A stretch of 64,000 nt of DNA from Desulfuromonadaceae bacterium (GTDB taxonomy: Bacteria; Desulfobacterota; Desulfuromonadia; Geobacterales; Pseudopelobacteraceae): contig JAQUIT010000002.1 in the NCBI GenBank assembly GCA_028681335.1, positions 329,086-393,085 on the forward strand. The letters run 5' to 3'. Shown here in pieces: positions 1-9,722 of this stretch (the first letter of the stretch is position 1; the number at the start of each line of letters is the position of its first letter). The position numbers and the translations under genes were made by a program. Under the pieces are notes generated by a model. It saw only the letters and a list, made by a program, of their open reading frames with translations, did not search any database and was not told the DNA's origin.

Positions 1-2
1 GT

Positions 3-692
3 AATACGATTCTGTCGGTCAAGCGTGCCCTTTTGTTCCTCGGTTTCAAAAGTGTGCGCGAGATGATTCTGACCAGTTATTTTGTGGATAGTTTCAAGAA
101 CCAGGAACAACCATTCGACATGAAGATGTTCTGGGTGCACTCCTTCAGCGTTGGAGCCATTTCTCGCCGTATCGCTCGCATGATAGAGTATAATGACGTG
201 GAAAAAGCGTACCTGGTCGGTATTATTCACGACATCGGCAAGGTCTTTCTGGGGCATTACTGCAAAGAAGAGTACGGCCGGATGCTGGCCGGTATAAGTA
301 ATACCAGCTCCACTACCTACGATGCTGAATATGAGTCCTTTGGCACCACTCACTGTGAAGTAGGGCTCTGTCTGGCTCTGCGCTGGAATTTTCCTCCCGC
401 GTATTGCGATGTGATTGCAAATCACCACTCCTCCGAAGTGGTCACCGAAGACCCGTTGCTGCTTTCTATTGTGGCCCTCGCCGATTTTTACTGCCTTTCA
501 CACGGTACCTACAACAGCGTAGCCCAGGCGAGTATTCCGGGGGCGTCGGAAGATAATGCCTGGGAAGTATTGAGCCAGTTTGCCACCGATAGCCTTCCCA
601 CAAGTCTGGAACACTTTCTGTCGGCCCTTGATGAAGAGTATGAAGCTATCAATCAGGAAGTAAACCAGCTGTTTAATACCATGACAATATAA
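3..692 (+). CDS. HDOD domain protein (5' end outside window)
   Basis: The frame is open from the first bases of the window, so the N-terminus is missing; only the C-terminal 229 residues or so are present. The visible part begins in the helix SVKRALLFLGFKSV and continues through an HD-like core, including GIIHDIGK and NHHSS. This is the layout of HDOD domains, a non-enzymatic relative of HD phosphohydrolases found in bacterial signalling proteins. No further domain follows. A receiver or other input domain could lie upstream of the window. HDOD proteins are abundant in Geobacter-type genomes and usually affect two-component or cyclic-dinucleotide signalling; the target of this one cannot be read from the sequence. 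Confidence 0.85.
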   Translation, partial: NTILSVKRALLFLGFKSVREMILTSYFVDSFKNQEQPFDMKMFWVHSFSVGAISRRIARMIEYNDVEKAYLVGIIHDIGKVFLGHYCKEEYGRMLAGISNTSSTTYDAEYESFGTTHCEVGLCLALRWNFPPAYCDVIANHHSSEVVTEDPLLLSIVALADFYCLSHGTYNSVAQASIPGASEDNAWEVLSQFATDSLPTSLEHFLSALDEEYEAINQEVNQLFNTMTI

Positions 693-713
693 GTCGTATG
701 CGGAGGCCTCCCC

Positions 714-1439
714 ATGTCGGAGCATAAATCGGTTACCTGTTCCAAGTGCAGCCCAGTATGGAAGAATCATGGCACAACTAACTGTTGGAGCGGTGATCCG
801 GATCAGGCGCCTCCCAAACCGGGTAACTGTCCGTCTGAGGTATATGGGGACGTGGTGCAGGAATCGTTTGATGAGTATCTGGGTGATGGGGAGGATGCAA
901 AGATCGCTTTGGTCGCGGCACGGGTCGAAGGGCTCTGTTATCAACCGGTGCCGGGTAGTGATGCTGTTAATGCACGCTGGACGCGGGTTGAGGATACGAT
1001 CGCTTTTGCAAAGCTGATGGGGTACAAAAAAATCGGCATGGCGACATGTATCGGACTTCTGGATGAGACGGAGCTGTTGTCAAAAATTCTGGCGGCACAG
1101 GGGTTTGAACCGGTTAGTGTTTGCTGCAAGGCCGGTAGTGTCGACAAGCTGAAGCTGGGGCTTGATGAGACGGATAAAGTCAGGCCCGGCACTTTTGAAC
1201 CGGCCTGCAATCCAATCGCCCAGGCAGAGATATGCAACCGGATGGAAACGGATATGAACATTATCGTCGGCCTTTGCATCGGCCACGACATGCTCTTTAA
1301 TAAGCACTCAAAGGCTCCGGTAACGACCCTCGTGGTCAAGGATCGTGTTACCGGCCATAACCCGGCTGCCGTGCTGTACGGCCAGAACTTTTACTACAAG
1401 CGGCTGTTGAAGCCTATGGTTGTGCCGGGGAGTGAATAA
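714..1439 (+). CDS. DUF1847 family cysteine-rich protein
   Basis: A 241-residue soluble protein of the DUF1847 family. It opens with a CSKCSP cysteine pair, has a further Cys-Pro (NCPSE), and carries the conserved block IGLLDETE, a middle CC pair, and the family core around FEPACNPIAQAEICNR and CIGHDMLFNKHSKAPV. The many conserved cysteines suggest metal or Fe-S binding, but this is inference; the family has no established function that I know of. A Shine-Dalgarno-like GGAGG lies just upstream of the ATG. It follows the HDOD gene by 21 bases and converges with cbiA. Confidence 0.75.
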   Translation: MSEHKSVTCSKCSPVWKNHGTTNCWSGDPDQAPPKPGNCPSEVYGDVVQESFDEYLGDGEDAKIALVAARVEGLCYQPVPGSDAVNARWTRVEDTIAFAKLMGYKKIGMATCIGLLDETELLSKILAAQGFEPVSVCCKAGSVDKLKLGLDETDKVRPGTFEPACNPIAQAEICNRMETDMNIIVGLCIGHDMLFNKHSKAPVTTLVVKDRVTGHNPAAVLYGQNFYYKRLLKPMVVPGSE

Positions 1440-1448
1440 CGCACACCT

Positions 1449-2825
1449 TTATCGGTACTCACGGCAGGCCGTGACAAAAGATGCAGCGATGGTGCGGTTG
1501 CTGCCGAAATGTTGGTGAATGTACGACCCCAGGCAGTTCCGTACGTGGAACCCTTCCTCCCCCAGGACAACTCCCTTTCGTGAAACCTGATAACAGCGCC
1601 CAACCCTTTCCGGCATCGGACCGATCTCCGAATAGTGAAACTCATGCCCCCGGACGACAGCCCCTTTCGTGCCGATGAGGGCTGACTCTGTCAGCTCTAC
1701 CTCCCGGTAGCCGAGCGCCTTGCGCCGGGGGAGCATCCGGCAGCGAACCGGGAAAATTCCCACAAAATCTGCTGATGACTGGTTCCCGGATGCGTCGATT
1801 CCCTCTGTAAGATAGACAAATCCTCCGCACTCCGCATACACCGGCATATCTGCCGCCACGGCGGTCCGCAGGGAATCTTTCATGCCGACATTCTTGCCCA
1901 GTTTGTCCGCATACAGCTCCGGGTATCCTCCGGGCAGATAGATGCCGTGAATATCCGGTGGCAGTGCGGCATCCTCAAGCGGTGAGAAAAAGAGGAGTTC
2001 TGCCCCGGCTTCCCGCAACAGGCGCAGGTTGTCTTCGTACATGAAGCAGAAAGCCTGGTCGCGGGCTACGGCAACGGTAACCGCCGGTTCGTCACTCCCT
2101 GAGGTTTGCGTACAGACAGCGGCTTCAGGTGAAACGATGGCCAGCCCCTTCAGCCCCTCCAGATCAAGACAACGCTCGGCCATAGCTGCCAGCCGTTCGA
2201 TAAATTCGTCAGCTAGAGGGTTGTCCTCTGCAGTAACCAAACCCAGGTGGCGTGATGGAATAGCCAGTGCCTCATCGCGGGGGATGCAACCGAAACAGGG
2301 TATTTCGGCACAATGGCTTGCAAGCGCATCCCTGAGGAGCTGTGCATGATGTTCGCTCCCCACGTTGTTGAATATGACCCCGCCGATCCTGATCTGTGGA
2401 TCAAACCCGGCAAAGCCTTTTACGAGTGCTGCGGCACTGGCCGCCATGCCGCGGGCGTTAACAACCAGCACAACCGGCGCTCCGGTTATGGAGGCGATCT
2501 GGGCGCTGCTACCGTCCCGGGAAGATGCACCGATGCCGTCAAAAAGTCCCATTACCCCTTCGATGACGGCGATTGCCCCACCGGTCAGCGAGGCTGCAAA
2601 CGTCTCACGCACAAACTCCTCGGGGCACATCCAGGCATCCAGGTTGATCGAAGGGGACCCGGTCACCAGGCGGTGGTAGCCGGGGTCGATAAAATCCGGC
2701 CCGCATTTGAACGGGGCCACCACTTCCCCCTGCCGCATCAGCGCCGCCATGATCGCGAGGCTGACGGTGGTCTTGCCGCTGCCACTCTGCGGAGCAGAGA
2801 CCAGAAAGCCATGTAGGGCATTCAT
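1449..2825 (-). CDS. cbiA: Cobyrinate a,c-diamide synthase
   Basis: A 458-residue ATP- and glutamine-dependent amidotransferase that amidates side chains a and c of cobyrinate in corrin (vitamin B12) synthesis. The N-terminal half is a P-loop dethiobiotin-synthetase-like domain with [24 protein letters not shown] and GVMGLFDG. The C-terminal half is a class I glutaminase-like domain with [11 protein letters not shown], the nucleophile Cys in [10 protein letters not shown], and a late His in GHEFHYS. Length is normal for CbiA/CobB. Its ATG overlaps the TGA of the TonB-like gene in an ATGA arrangement, so the two are probably translationally coupled. No other corrin gene and no cobalamin riboswitch is seen nearby. 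Confidence 0.93.
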   Translation of the reverse strand: MNALHGFLVSAPQSGSGKTTVSLAIMAALMRQGEVVAPFKCGPDFIDPGYHRLVTGSPSINLDAWMCPEEFVRETFAASLTGGAIAVIEGVMGLFDGIGASSRDGSSAQIASITGAPVVLVVNARGMAASAAALVKGFAGFDPQIRIGGVIFNNVGSEHHAQLLRDALASHCAEIPCFGCIPRDEALAIPSRHLGLVTAEDNPLADEFIERLAAMAERCLDLEGLKGLAIVSPEAAVCTQTSGSDEPAVTVAVARDQAFCFMYEDNLRLLREAGAELLFFSPLEDAALPPDIHGIYLPGGYPELYADKLGKNVGMKDSLRTAVAADMPVYAECGGFVYLTEGIDASGNQSSADFVGIFPVRCRMLPRRKALGYREVELTESALIGTKGAVVRGHEFHYSEIGPMPERVGRCYQVSRKGVVLGEEGFHVRNCLGSYIHQHFGSNRTIAASFVTACREYR

Positions 2826-3667
2826 CGCAGTGACCTTCTTGAACCGCCATACTGAAAAAACGCAATCAGATGGAACTCTTCCTTGTTGTATCCTTTGGGG
2901 AATCCCCCTACGGGGCCAATGGCCCGCAGAGTGCGCAGTACCTCTTCGTCCAGTATCCTGGCGCCGGAACTCTCCAGTTGCACGATGTTGGTGATTTCAC
3001 CGCGGCGGTTGAAGGTGATCCGCACCGGTGTAATCCCTTCTATGCCCTTCATGGCGGCTTCCTGAGGGTAGCGCCAGACGCCGTAGATTGCCCCTTCGAA
3101 ACGGCGCAGGAATGAGCCGAATACGATGTCATCGCTGTTAAGAAAGCGGGTGTCACCTTCGGCAATATCGTTTTCAAATTTGCGGCGATAGCTGTCTTCC
3201 AGTCGCGCCAAACGGCGTGCCCCGGGAAACAGGTTCGGCACCGCTGTTTGCTGCTGCGGAGTTGCTCTGGTTTTGGGTTTCAGCAGGCTGGCAGTAGAAG
3301 AACCGGGAGTGACGGGGGGCTGTTCGGCGGCCGTCCGGGACGCTCCGGGTGCCGTGGCTGCCGGTGAAGATTGTGTCGGAGCGGTCTGCTTTTCAACCGC
3401 CTGAAAATCTTGTGGTGCGTTGCCGCGTGGTGCGCTCTCTTTGGTGACCCGGACACGCTGTTCAGAGCGCCGCTTGGTGACCTGCTGATGTTGTTCGACC
3501 GGCTGTTTTGTCTCCGGCATCTGCTGCAGGTCGATAAAAACCGGCTCCTTTGGAGCTGTCTGCGGTGACGCAGGATAATAGTAGAGTGCGGCAATAACTC
3601 CGATGTGAAGAAGGAGAGAGAGGGCCAGAAGGTAAATAAAAGTTTTTTCAATATATCGATCAGGCAT
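2822..3667 (-). CDS. TonB family protein
   Basis: A 281-residue envelope protein with TonB layout. One N-terminal membrane helix (about residues 8-32) is followed by a long Pro/Gln/Thr/Ala-rich spacer (about 35-150). The C-terminal TonB-like domain (about 190-270) includes [15 protein letters not shown] and [11 protein letters not shown]. TonB proteins pass energy from the inner membrane ExbB/ExbD complex to outer-membrane receptors; no exbBD is visible here. The overlap with cbiA hints that this copy may serve corrinoid uptake or a related task, but that rests on position alone. It lies 53 bases after the TIM-barrel gene in the same direction. Confidence 0.85.
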   Translation of the reverse strand: MPDRYIEKTFIYLLALSLLLHIGVIAALYYYPASPQTAPKEPVFIDLQQMPETKQPVEQHQQVTKRRSEQRVRVTKESAPRGNAPQDFQAVEKQTAPTQSSPAATAPGASRTAAEQPPVTPGSSTASLLKPKTRATPQQQTAVPNLFPGARRLARLEDSYRRKFENDIAEGDTRFLNSDDIVFGSFLRRFEGAIYGVWRYPQEAAMKGIEGITPVRITFNRRGEITNIVQLESSGARILDEEVLRTLRAIGPVGGFPKGYNKEEFHLIAFFQYGGSRRSLR

Positions 3668-3720
3668 TGATTAAGATCTTTTCAAGCTGCTGAGTAATGT
3701 GACGGTTCGAATTAAACCGG

Positions 3721-4557
3721 TTAATATGTTTGTACCGTTTCCTGGGTGTACTCGCGATGAGATTCGGTCTGCGAGCTGGTCTCCGCGCGCAGGAAGGCAA
3801 GTATTTCTTTGAGGCTTTCCAGGATATTCTGTTCTCCCTTGGGAAATTCCCGCGGGTCGAGCTCGAGCGTAACCGTACTCTGGTATTCCGTGTTGCGCAA
3901 GTGATTGAGGAAACGGGTCAACGGCAGTATCCCATGCCCGGGAAGAAGGTGCTCGCGGCCATGACCATAGTCTGAAAAGTGGATATTGAGAATTCTGTCA
4001 GAGTCGTAACAGAGGAAAAAGTCGTTAATAAAATCCGTTTTTCCCGAGCCGATATGGGTACAGTCAAACGTCATATACAGGTTGTGATCGCGAATAAAGT
4101 CAACCAATCGCTGTATGTTTGAGAGGATGTTGGGGTTGATCTTCCACTTTCCGACCCACGGCATGTTTTCCATGGCAATAGCCACTTTCCCGCCTAGCCC
4201 GAGTTCCTGTTGATAGTCGTGTATGCTGTAGAGCCAACGCCAGAAACCGAGCTCTAATCCCATCCAGGAGGGGGGGTGGAAATTTACCAGCGGGATGTCG
4301 CAGGTGGCAGCCAGCTCAATGGAAAGTTTAAGTGAGTCAATAGGACCACCCCAGCCATCCAGTTCCATAAACGGTGAGTGGATGGAATGGATCGGAATAA
4401 TTTCCTGAAGAGACCGTATCAGTTTGGCGGAGTTGATCCGTTGGAAATCCTGGTTGATGATGAGCTCAACGCCATCAAATCCGGACTCTGCAGCCAACTC
4501 GAACACCCTTTGCAGTGGCAGGGTAAAGAGGCTGCCGGTTGAGAGCGATAAAATCAT
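3721..4557 (-). CDS. Sugar phosphate isomerase/epimerase-like TIM barrel protein
   Basis: A 278-residue protein of the xylose-isomerase-like / AP endonuclease 2 superfamily. The start has the family pattern (SLSTGSLF, AAESGFDGVELI). Putative metal ligands lie at strand ends: AMENMP, TFDCTHIG, NIHFSD and TLELDP. The fold supports sugar isomerases, epimerases and endonuclease IV alike, so the substrate cannot be assigned; the endonuclease IV signature is not evident. It starts six bases after the stop of the DUF294-type gene and precedes the TonB-like gene, so it is probably in the same transcript. Confidence 0.75.
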   Translation of the reverse strand: MILSLSTGSLFTLPLQRVFELAAESGFDGVELIINQDFQRINSAKLIRSLQEIIPIHSIHSPFMELDGWGGPIDSLKLSIELAATCDIPLVNFHPPSWMGLELGFWRWLYSIHDYQQELGLGGKVAIAMENMPWVGKWKINPNILSNIQRLVDFIRDHNLYMTFDCTHIGSGKTDFINDFFLCYDSDRILNIHFSDYGHGREHLLPGHGILPLTRFLNHLRNTEYQSTVTLELDPREFPKGEQNILESLKEILAFLRAETSSQTESHREYTQETVQTY

Positions 4558-4563
4558 GGGACG

Positions 4564-5799
4564 CTAGTCCCCCATTCCGGAGAAGGTGACTGCAACGTGT
4601 CGCTGGATGGTGGCTACAGCCTCAAGCGAGGCTTTCAGCGACTGGCGTTGACCGAGCGACAGTTCTCCAGGATTCAGGAGCAAAGATTGGTGTGTATGAC
4701 CGGCTATACTGAGAGACTGCTCATGCCGCAGGCGAAGCTCATGGATGCAATACCAGGCTTCCAGCATTTTTTCAGCCAGATCGACATCCAGCTCACGTCG
4801 TTTCAGCAGATCGTAGATTCTGTCGCAGCTGCTGGTTGCGCTGCTCCCCTTTATCAGCGCCAGTGCTGAAAGAGCTGCGGAAAGGGGGAGCAGGCCGTGG
4901 TCCAACAGGCGGAACAGACCCCGCCCGTCCCCACTGCGCTCCAGTTTTAACCCTCCCATCACACCGATGCCGTTTGAAAGCGATTCCATTCTTTCGACCA
5001 GATTAGCCTGAGCCGCGCGACTCCCTCGCAGGGTGGCAAGAACCCGCTCCTTCAGTTTATGAGCGAGATCTTCATCCGGAGTCAGTGAATATTGGTCTGC
5101 CAGGCGCAGCACGTTAATCAAGTCGTCCGGATCCGTATGGTACAGAGCATCATCGCAGCGTTGCTGCCACTCTGAAAGGCTGCCGCGCCATTCCGGATTG
5201 CGCGGAGAGACGACCGGGTCGATCACCAGGCCGATCTCTTCAAATTCCGCATGCACGGCATGGCTGTACCGGTTGATGGTCTGGAGTTGAGCCCCGGAGA
5301 TTTCCTCATGAACCAGCAGCAGTTGAAGCTGGCAGAAGGGGGAATATTCACAGCGTCCCGCCGGTCCGAGCGCCACCAGTGCCATTTTGGGGAGATTGCC
5401 GGCAAGCGGTCCGAGCTGATCAGCGGAGTGGGTCATAACGGCGCGGCCGAGCAAGCTCATGAACTCCATGCTCTTCTGGTAGAATGCGGGGGCAGAGTGG
5501 AATACATCCATATGGCGGTAGAGCGTGGCGTAATATTCGCTGGTCAGCTCTTTCAGCCGCACTGTCGGCGGGGCTGTTGCAACTTCATCCAGCAGGGTAT
5601 CCAACTTCAGCAGGATTTTTTTATGTGCTGTGGACAGTTCTTCGAGCGCAGCCAGGCTCTCTGAAAAAACACCTTGAGCTCCGATAGTACGATCAGAACC
5701 GGCACGATCCAGCAGGTGTTGCCGATACTTGGCAGAAAAATCTTCGGTCGCCCGCCAGGCGGTGACGTCATTACTTTTTGCAGAGAGGAGGGCGCCCAT
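4564..5799 (-). CDS. DUF294/GlnD-type nucleotidyltransferase-like protein, degenerate active site
   Basis: About 411 residues, resembling the DUF294 putative nucleotidyltransferase plus its substrate-binding C-terminal domain, a common partner of ActP-type symporters. The region equivalent to the nucleotidyltransferase signature reads LGPAGRCEYSPFCQLQLLLV (about residues 147-166). The expected GS-x-x-R core is GPAGR, and the catalytic D-x-D is Q-L-Q. Catalysis is therefore doubtful. No CBS or cyclic-nucleotide domain is seen before it; the N-terminus is helical. I chose the ATG that overlaps the symporter TAA (TAATG) over a TTG 15 bases upstream. It probably regulates or accompanies the symporter; that is inference. 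Confidence 0.7.
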   Translation of the reverse strand: MGALLSAKSNDVTAWRATEDFSAKYRQHLLDRAGSDRTIGAQGVFSESLAALEELSTAHKKILLKLDTLLDEVATAPPTVRLKELTSEYYATLYRHMDVFHSAPAFYQKSMEFMSLLGRAVMTHSADQLGPLAGNLPKMALVALGPAGRCEYSPFCQLQLLLVHEEISGAQLQTINRYSHAVHAEFEEIGLVIDPVVSPRNPEWRGSLSEWQQRCDDALYHTDPDDLINVLRLADQYSLTPDEDLAHKLKERVLATLRGSRAAQANLVERMESLSNGIGVMGGLKLERSGDGRGLFRLLDHGLLPLSAALSALALIKGSSATSSCDRIYDLLKRRELDVDLAEKMLEAWYCIHELRLRHEQSLSIAGHTHQSLLLNPGELSLGQRQSLKASLEAVATIQRHVAVTFSGMGD

Positions 5800-7328
5800 T
5801 ACTCTTCGTGGCAATCATGCACATCCCGGCTTACGAAGAGCCGGATGGCGGCAGATGGTGGTGTGGTCAGTAATGATGTGACAATCATGACGATCATGAC
5901 CAGTGGCGCACCGATGAACGCGGATGATGTGAGCGGAAACAGCTGCGATACGAGCGGCAGGCTGTCGCCGGCGATAAAAGGGGCAAAGCTGATGACCAGT
6001 CCGGTCAGCATGCCGCATATGGCCCCGGCAGCATTGGCCCGCGGCCACCAGATTCCGAGCAGGAAGGCCGGGAAGATGGTGTTGCCGGCCACTGCAAAGG
6101 CAAGTGCGGCGATCTCGGCGATCATCCCCCACGGTTGCAAGGTCAGCACCATTACAACTGCGGCCAGAAGCAGAAAAAAACCTTTCGCGGCGTAGGATTT
6201 ATCACGTTCGGTGGCTTTCGGGTTGATCAGGCGCGGGTAGATATCATATGAAAACGAGGCTGAACCGGTCATCAACAGTCCGGCGGCGGTCGAAAAGGCG
6301 GCGCTCATGCCGCCGGCGGCCAGGAGCCCGATCGCCCAGGTCGGCAGTCCTCCCAGGCTGGCTGCGGTGAGTACTACCATGTCGGCGGCATCGGCACCCC
6401 CCGCATAGAGTCTCATGCCGTTGCGTGCTTCAAAAAGCCGGGTAAGCACACCGTAGGCCGGTGCAGACCAGTAAATCAGGGCGATGAAAAACAGTCCCCA
6501 GACGACTCCCCAGCGGGCGTCCCGCATGCCGGGAACCACGTAGAAGCGGGAGAGTACGTGCGGCAGTCCGGCTGTGCCGAACATCAGGGTAAAGCAGAGG
6601 GCAAACCACTCGAACAGGGAGGTGTTGGCAAACGGCTCCGAACAGTTGAAGCCGAACTGCTGCTGCAGTTCGCCAATGGCGGCCCCGTAGCCGAACTGGG
6701 GCAGTATCCAGAAGTAGCCCAGCTTGCGCGTCAGTAACATCAATGGCAGAATAAAGGTGATGATCAGTACGAAATATTGCAGTTTCTGGTTGCGGACCAC
6801 TCCCAGCATTCCGGAAACGACGACGAATGATACTGCCAGTGAAGCGCCGACAATAACCGCAGGAAGATAGGCGATTCCGAACAGCCAGGAAACCAGCAGG
6901 GCGATGCCGCGAAACTGGGCAACACAGTAGATGATCGTTATGATGATGGAGATCAGTGCCGCCAGGGTGCGGGCCGTGTCGGATTCGTAGCGGAAACCGA
7001 CAAAATCCGGTGCCGTGAATTTGCCAAACCTTCTTATCTGGGTGGCCATCAGCACCAGCAGCAGAACATATCCCCCGGTCCAGCCAACCACGTAGGCCAT
7101 GCCAAAATAGCCTTTCACATAAAACACACCGGCCAGGCCGAGGAAGCTTCCGGCGCTCATCCAGTTGCTGGCTATGCCGGCTCCGATACCGACCCGTCCG
7201 GTATAGCTGCCGTTGAAACCATATTCCGAACTCTGTCTGGTTCGTTTGCGCAGCCCGGAAAAGATGAAAAGCGCAAACATGCTTGCCACAATGGTTAATG
7301 GCACGAGCTGGACTATACCGTCTGTCAT
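5799..7328 (-). CDS. Sodium:solute symporter, large subunit
   Basis: A 509-residue polytopic membrane protein of the SSS family with about 13 hydrophobic segments. Family features include the early GRVGIGAGIASNWMSAGSFL, VGWTGGYVLLL, and a middle GGMSAAFSTAAGLLM that matches the conserved sodium-site helix. It resembles the ActP/VC2705-like branch that moves acetate or other small organic acids; the substrate is inferred, not shown. Its ATG directly abuts the stop of the small subunit gene, and its TAA overlaps the start of the DUF294-type gene, which argues for coordinated synthesis. Confidence 0.87.
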   Translation of the reverse strand: MTDGIVQLVPLTIVASMFALFIFSGLRKRTRQSSEYGFNGSYTGRVGIGAGIASNWMSAGSFLGLAGVFYVKGYFGMAYVVGWTGGYVLLLVLMATQIRRFGKFTAPDFVGFRYESDTARTLAALISIIITIIYCVAQFRGIALLVSWLFGIAYLPAVIVGASLAVSFVVVSGMLGVVRNQKLQYFVLIITFILPLMLLTRKLGYFWILPQFGYGAAIGELQQQFGFNCSEPFANTSLFEWFALCFTLMFGTAGLPHVLSRFYVVPGMRDARWGVVWGLFFIALIYWSAPAYGVLTRLFEARNGMRLYAGGADAADMVVLTAASLGGLPTWAIGLLAAGGMSAAFSTAAGLLMTGSASFSYDIYPRLINPKATERDKSYAAKGFFLLLAAVVMVLTLQPWGMIAEIAALAFAVAGNTIFPAFLLGIWWPRANAAGAICGMLTGLVISFAPFIAGDSLPLVSQLFPLTSSAFIGAPLVMIVMIVTSLLTTPPSAAIRLFVSRDVHDCHEE

Positions 7329-7676
7329 TTACTCGTCCTCCCCGCTGACCGGTTTGATGCGGAACCGGAGCGAACCTTCCGTTGATTGCTTTGCATGTCG
7401 GTCCATCCAGATGTTGAACAGCACACAGAGGATGATAAACCAGAGCGGTAAAAACTGGCCGGTCAGCCAGAATTGAAGCGGCAGGTTGAAAAAGGTCAGA
7501 TTTTCGAGCAAGATTATGGAATAGCTCGCTTCGAGAAAGTACGCGAAGAGCTGAAAGCCGACAATTGCAGCCAGCCACCCGAGCAGAATCAGCTTGATGA
7601 CGCGGACCTCGCCGCGCATGGTTTTTCCGCGTGGTCTGAAAAAACTGAGATTATTGTGTGGAGATGTTTCCTTCAT
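7329..7676 (-). CDS. Symporter small subunit (DUF4212-like)
   Basis: A 115-residue protein with two membrane helices (about 26-48 and 66-90), separated by NLPLQFWLTGQFLPLW, the hallmark region of the DUF4212 / sodium-symporter small-subunit family. These small proteins are typically encoded just before an SSS permease, exactly as here. A good ribosome site (GGGAGG) precedes the ATG. The N-terminal 20 residues are polar and variable. It lies 21 bases after trmB on the same strand, so transcription from the trmB promoter is likely. Confidence 0.75.
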   Translation of the reverse strand: MKETSPHNNLSFFRPRGKTMRGEVRVIKLILLGWLAAIVGFQLFAYFLEASYSIILLENLTFFNLPLQFWLTGQFLPLWFIILCVLFNIWMDRHAKQSTEGSLRFRIKPVSGEDE

Positions 7677-7697
7677 GATGCCTCCCGACTCGTAATC

Positions 7698-8312
7698 CTA
7701 TTTTTTCCGGTAATGAACGTAGTATATCGGTTGCCCCAGATCCAGAAAGCGTCGCATATACTTTGAAATCGGATACCCCTCCAGGTGATGGCGGTAGGTG
7801 TCCGGGGCGAGCTGATTGACAACACCGGGCTGAATGGCCATGAACTCGGCGACGTCCAGGCCGTAATCGACAAAGTCGGTGGCAAAATAGAAATCGGCCT
7901 CCGGTCGCATGAACTGTGACAGGTACGTTATAAACCCGGTATTGACCAGGCGTCTTTTCCGGTGACGCAATTTGGGCCAGGGGTCGGGACAGTTGATGAT
8001 GACCATTCGCAGCGATTCTGCCGGTATGCAGGCTTCGATAAAACTGCGTGCTTCAGCCCTGAGGACCCGCACGTTTTTGAGGTCGCTTTTGTCGATACGC
8101 TTACAGGTTTTTATGCATCCCTTATTGTAAAAATCAAGCGCAATAAAATTAAGGTTTGGGTGCTGAGCGGCCATCTGCAAGACAAAATCGCCGACGCCAC
8201 AACCGATTTCCAATGCTAGGGGATTGTTGTTGCCGAATATCTCGCTCCACAACGGGGCGGGGTCGTTATCCTCCCACGGCAGGAATGTGGGGGATGAGTT
8301 GGGGATAAGCAT
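7698..8312 (-). CDS. trmB: tRNA (guanine-N7-)-methyltransferase
   Basis: A 204-residue SAM-dependent enzyme that forms m7G46 in the variable loop of tRNAs. The SAM motif EIGCGVGDF (about 36-44) and the TrmB signature [16 protein letters not shown] (about 107-122) are both present. The C-terminal region carries the usual conserved [12 protein letters not shown]. Length is normal. It is the first gene of the leftward set that continues into the symporter genes; no strong promoter could be picked in the 141 bases upstream. Confidence 0.93.
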   Translation of the reverse strand: MLIPNSSPTFLPWEDNDPAPLWSEIFGNNNPLALEIGCGVGDFVLQMAAQHPNLNFIALDFYNKGCIKTCKRIDKSDLKNVRVLRAEARSFIEACIPAESLRMVIINCPDPWPKLRHRKRRLVNTGFITYLSQFMRPEADFYFATDFVDYGLDVAEFMAIQPGVVNQLAPDTYRHHLEGYPISKYMRRFLDLGQPIYYVHYRKK

Positions 8313-8453
8313 GTACGGTCCTTAGTCGGTTTAGTAAGCGGTTCTCCGCAGCTATCAGGCAGAAAACGATTCGTTGGTGTATCCACCCAATTTCAGGGGC
8401 TGGTTAAAATTGTGTGACTATAGCATGTCTTGCGGGCTGGCGGGAGGGATTTT

Positions 8454-9050
8454 TCATCCGCATGCTTCGTGCCGGGGGCACCAGATCAGGTGATCATTAA
8501 CCATGCCGGTAGCCTGCATGAAGGCATAGCAGATTGTCGAGCCGACAAAACGGAAGCCCAGCCGCTTCAGCTCTTTGCTCATGGTGTCTGATAGAGGTGT
8601 GCTTGCAGGGATTTCGGACATTTCCTTCCAGCAGTTGAGGATCGGCTCGCCATCCACAAAACTCCAGAGATAACTGTCGAGGCTGTCATGGATATTTTGA
8701 ACTTTAAGTACGGCTTGAGCATTGGTGATCGTTGAAGCGATTTTGAGGCGGTTGCGGATGATTGCGGAATCAGCCATAAGCCTGGTTACATCGGCATCGT
8801 TGAAAACGGCTACCTTTTGAGGGTCAAACCCGGCAAACGCCCTGCGGTAACCCTCCCGCTTTCTTAAAACCGTAAGCCACGACAAGCCTGCCTGAGCCCC
8901 TTCCAGCGTCAACATCTCGAACAGGCGGGTGTCGTCATGGAGTGGCACCCCCCACTCAAAGTCGTGATAGTCCCTGTAGAGCGGGTCTTCCCCGCACCAT
9001 GGGCAGCGGCGTGGTGTCCCCGGTATCTCAGTTGATGGTAATAATTGCAT
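8454..9050 (-). CDS. tag: DNA-3-methyladenine glycosylase I
   Basis: A base-excision repair glycosylase that removes 3-methyladenine. The protein has RCPWC and YHDFEWGVP near the N-terminus and IWCPRH near the C-terminus; together these supply the Cys/His zinc ligands known from Tag. The core EGAQAGLSWLTVLRKR is also typical. I prefer the ATG at 9050, giving 198 residues and a 23-base overlap with the DsrE-like gene. An upstream ATG at 9089 would add 13 residues unlike the family. Neither has a strong ribosome site. It is probably co-transcribed with the DsrE-like gene. Confidence 0.9.
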   Translation of the reverse strand: MQLLPSTEIPGTPRRCPWCGEDPLYRDYHDFEWGVPLHDDTRLFEMLTLEGAQAGLSWLTVLRKREGYRRAFAGFDPQKVAVFNDADVTRLMADSAIIRNRLKIASTITNAQAVLKVQNIHDSLDSYLWSFVDGEPILNCWKEMSEIPASTPLSDTMSKELKRLGFRFVGSTICYAFMQATGMVNDHLIWCPRHEACG

Positions 9051-9498
9051 AACCACGATTTTGGTAGCCGATAAACGAAAGCATGACATTGGCCACCAGT
9101 TTTACTTCGGGAATTATGGTGGCATTGTCAACCTTGAAAATACGGGTGGCCACGGCACAGACTTCGATGCGCACCCCCTTTTTTACCAGGTTGCGGATGA
9201 GCGCATGCGCCTCTTCGTCAATCACGCCGCTGGTCAGCTGTTTGACCCCGGGGCCGCGAAAAGATACGACCATCTTGGGTTTGACACCATCTGCCACGAT
9301 CCCTTCATAGGTTTCATCAATGAGTTTCAGGTTGAAGATCAATTTCTCCTGGTCCGGCACCCGCACGTCGAAGATGACTTTGGCGGTTTTAAGCCCTGCA
9401 AAGGGCCTGTCGCCGTTGTCAGTCTTTTGTGCGGCCTGAAGCGGCAGGGAGAATAGCGTGACAAAAGCAATCAACATGATGACTGTTCTGGTGACCAT
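9028..9498 (-). CDS. DsrE family periplasmic protein
   Basis: A 156-residue protein with a clear signal peptide (about 1-22, ending LQA-A). The following DsrE/DsrF-like domain contains KAKVIFDVR-type first strand, MVVSFRGPGVKQL, and IEVCAVATRIF, the last with the single Cys common in this fold. DsrE-like proteins take part in sulfur transfer or are of unknown role; exported versions are frequent in anaerobic proteobacteria. A single conserved cysteine is compatible with sulfur handling, but no partner gene is nearby. The ATG has GGAGG eight bases upstream. Confidence 0.75.
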   Translation of the reverse strand: MVTRTVIMLIAFVTLFSLPLQAAQKTDNGDRPFAGLKTAKVIFDVRVPDQEKLIFNLKLIDETYEGIVADGVKPKMVVSFRGPGVKQLTSGVIDEEAHALIRNLVKKGVRIEVCAVATRIFKVDNATIIPEVKLVANVMLSFIGYQNRGYAIITIN

Positions 9499-9722
9499 GG
9501 TCTTTGCCTCCTTAAATGATTCTGTTTGAACACGTTATCATTGTAGCAGAGAAACAATGAGCTGTAATTCAAAATGGATTGCCTGCCGGGCTTCTCCATG
9601 GTGACGCTGCTCTTTCTTTCACCGCTCCTGAATAAAAGCTGTGCGTTGTGCGGAATTCTTTGCTACTCTGATAAAAACAACCACAATATCATTCATTTTA
9701 GCTTTTATCAGGAGGGTTTCCG

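Noticed and set aside
8313..8453. Possible cobalamin riboswitch upstream of the gene set that includes cbiA and TonB-like genes
   Set aside because: No B12-box-like sequence or fitting structure seen; the spacer is too short.
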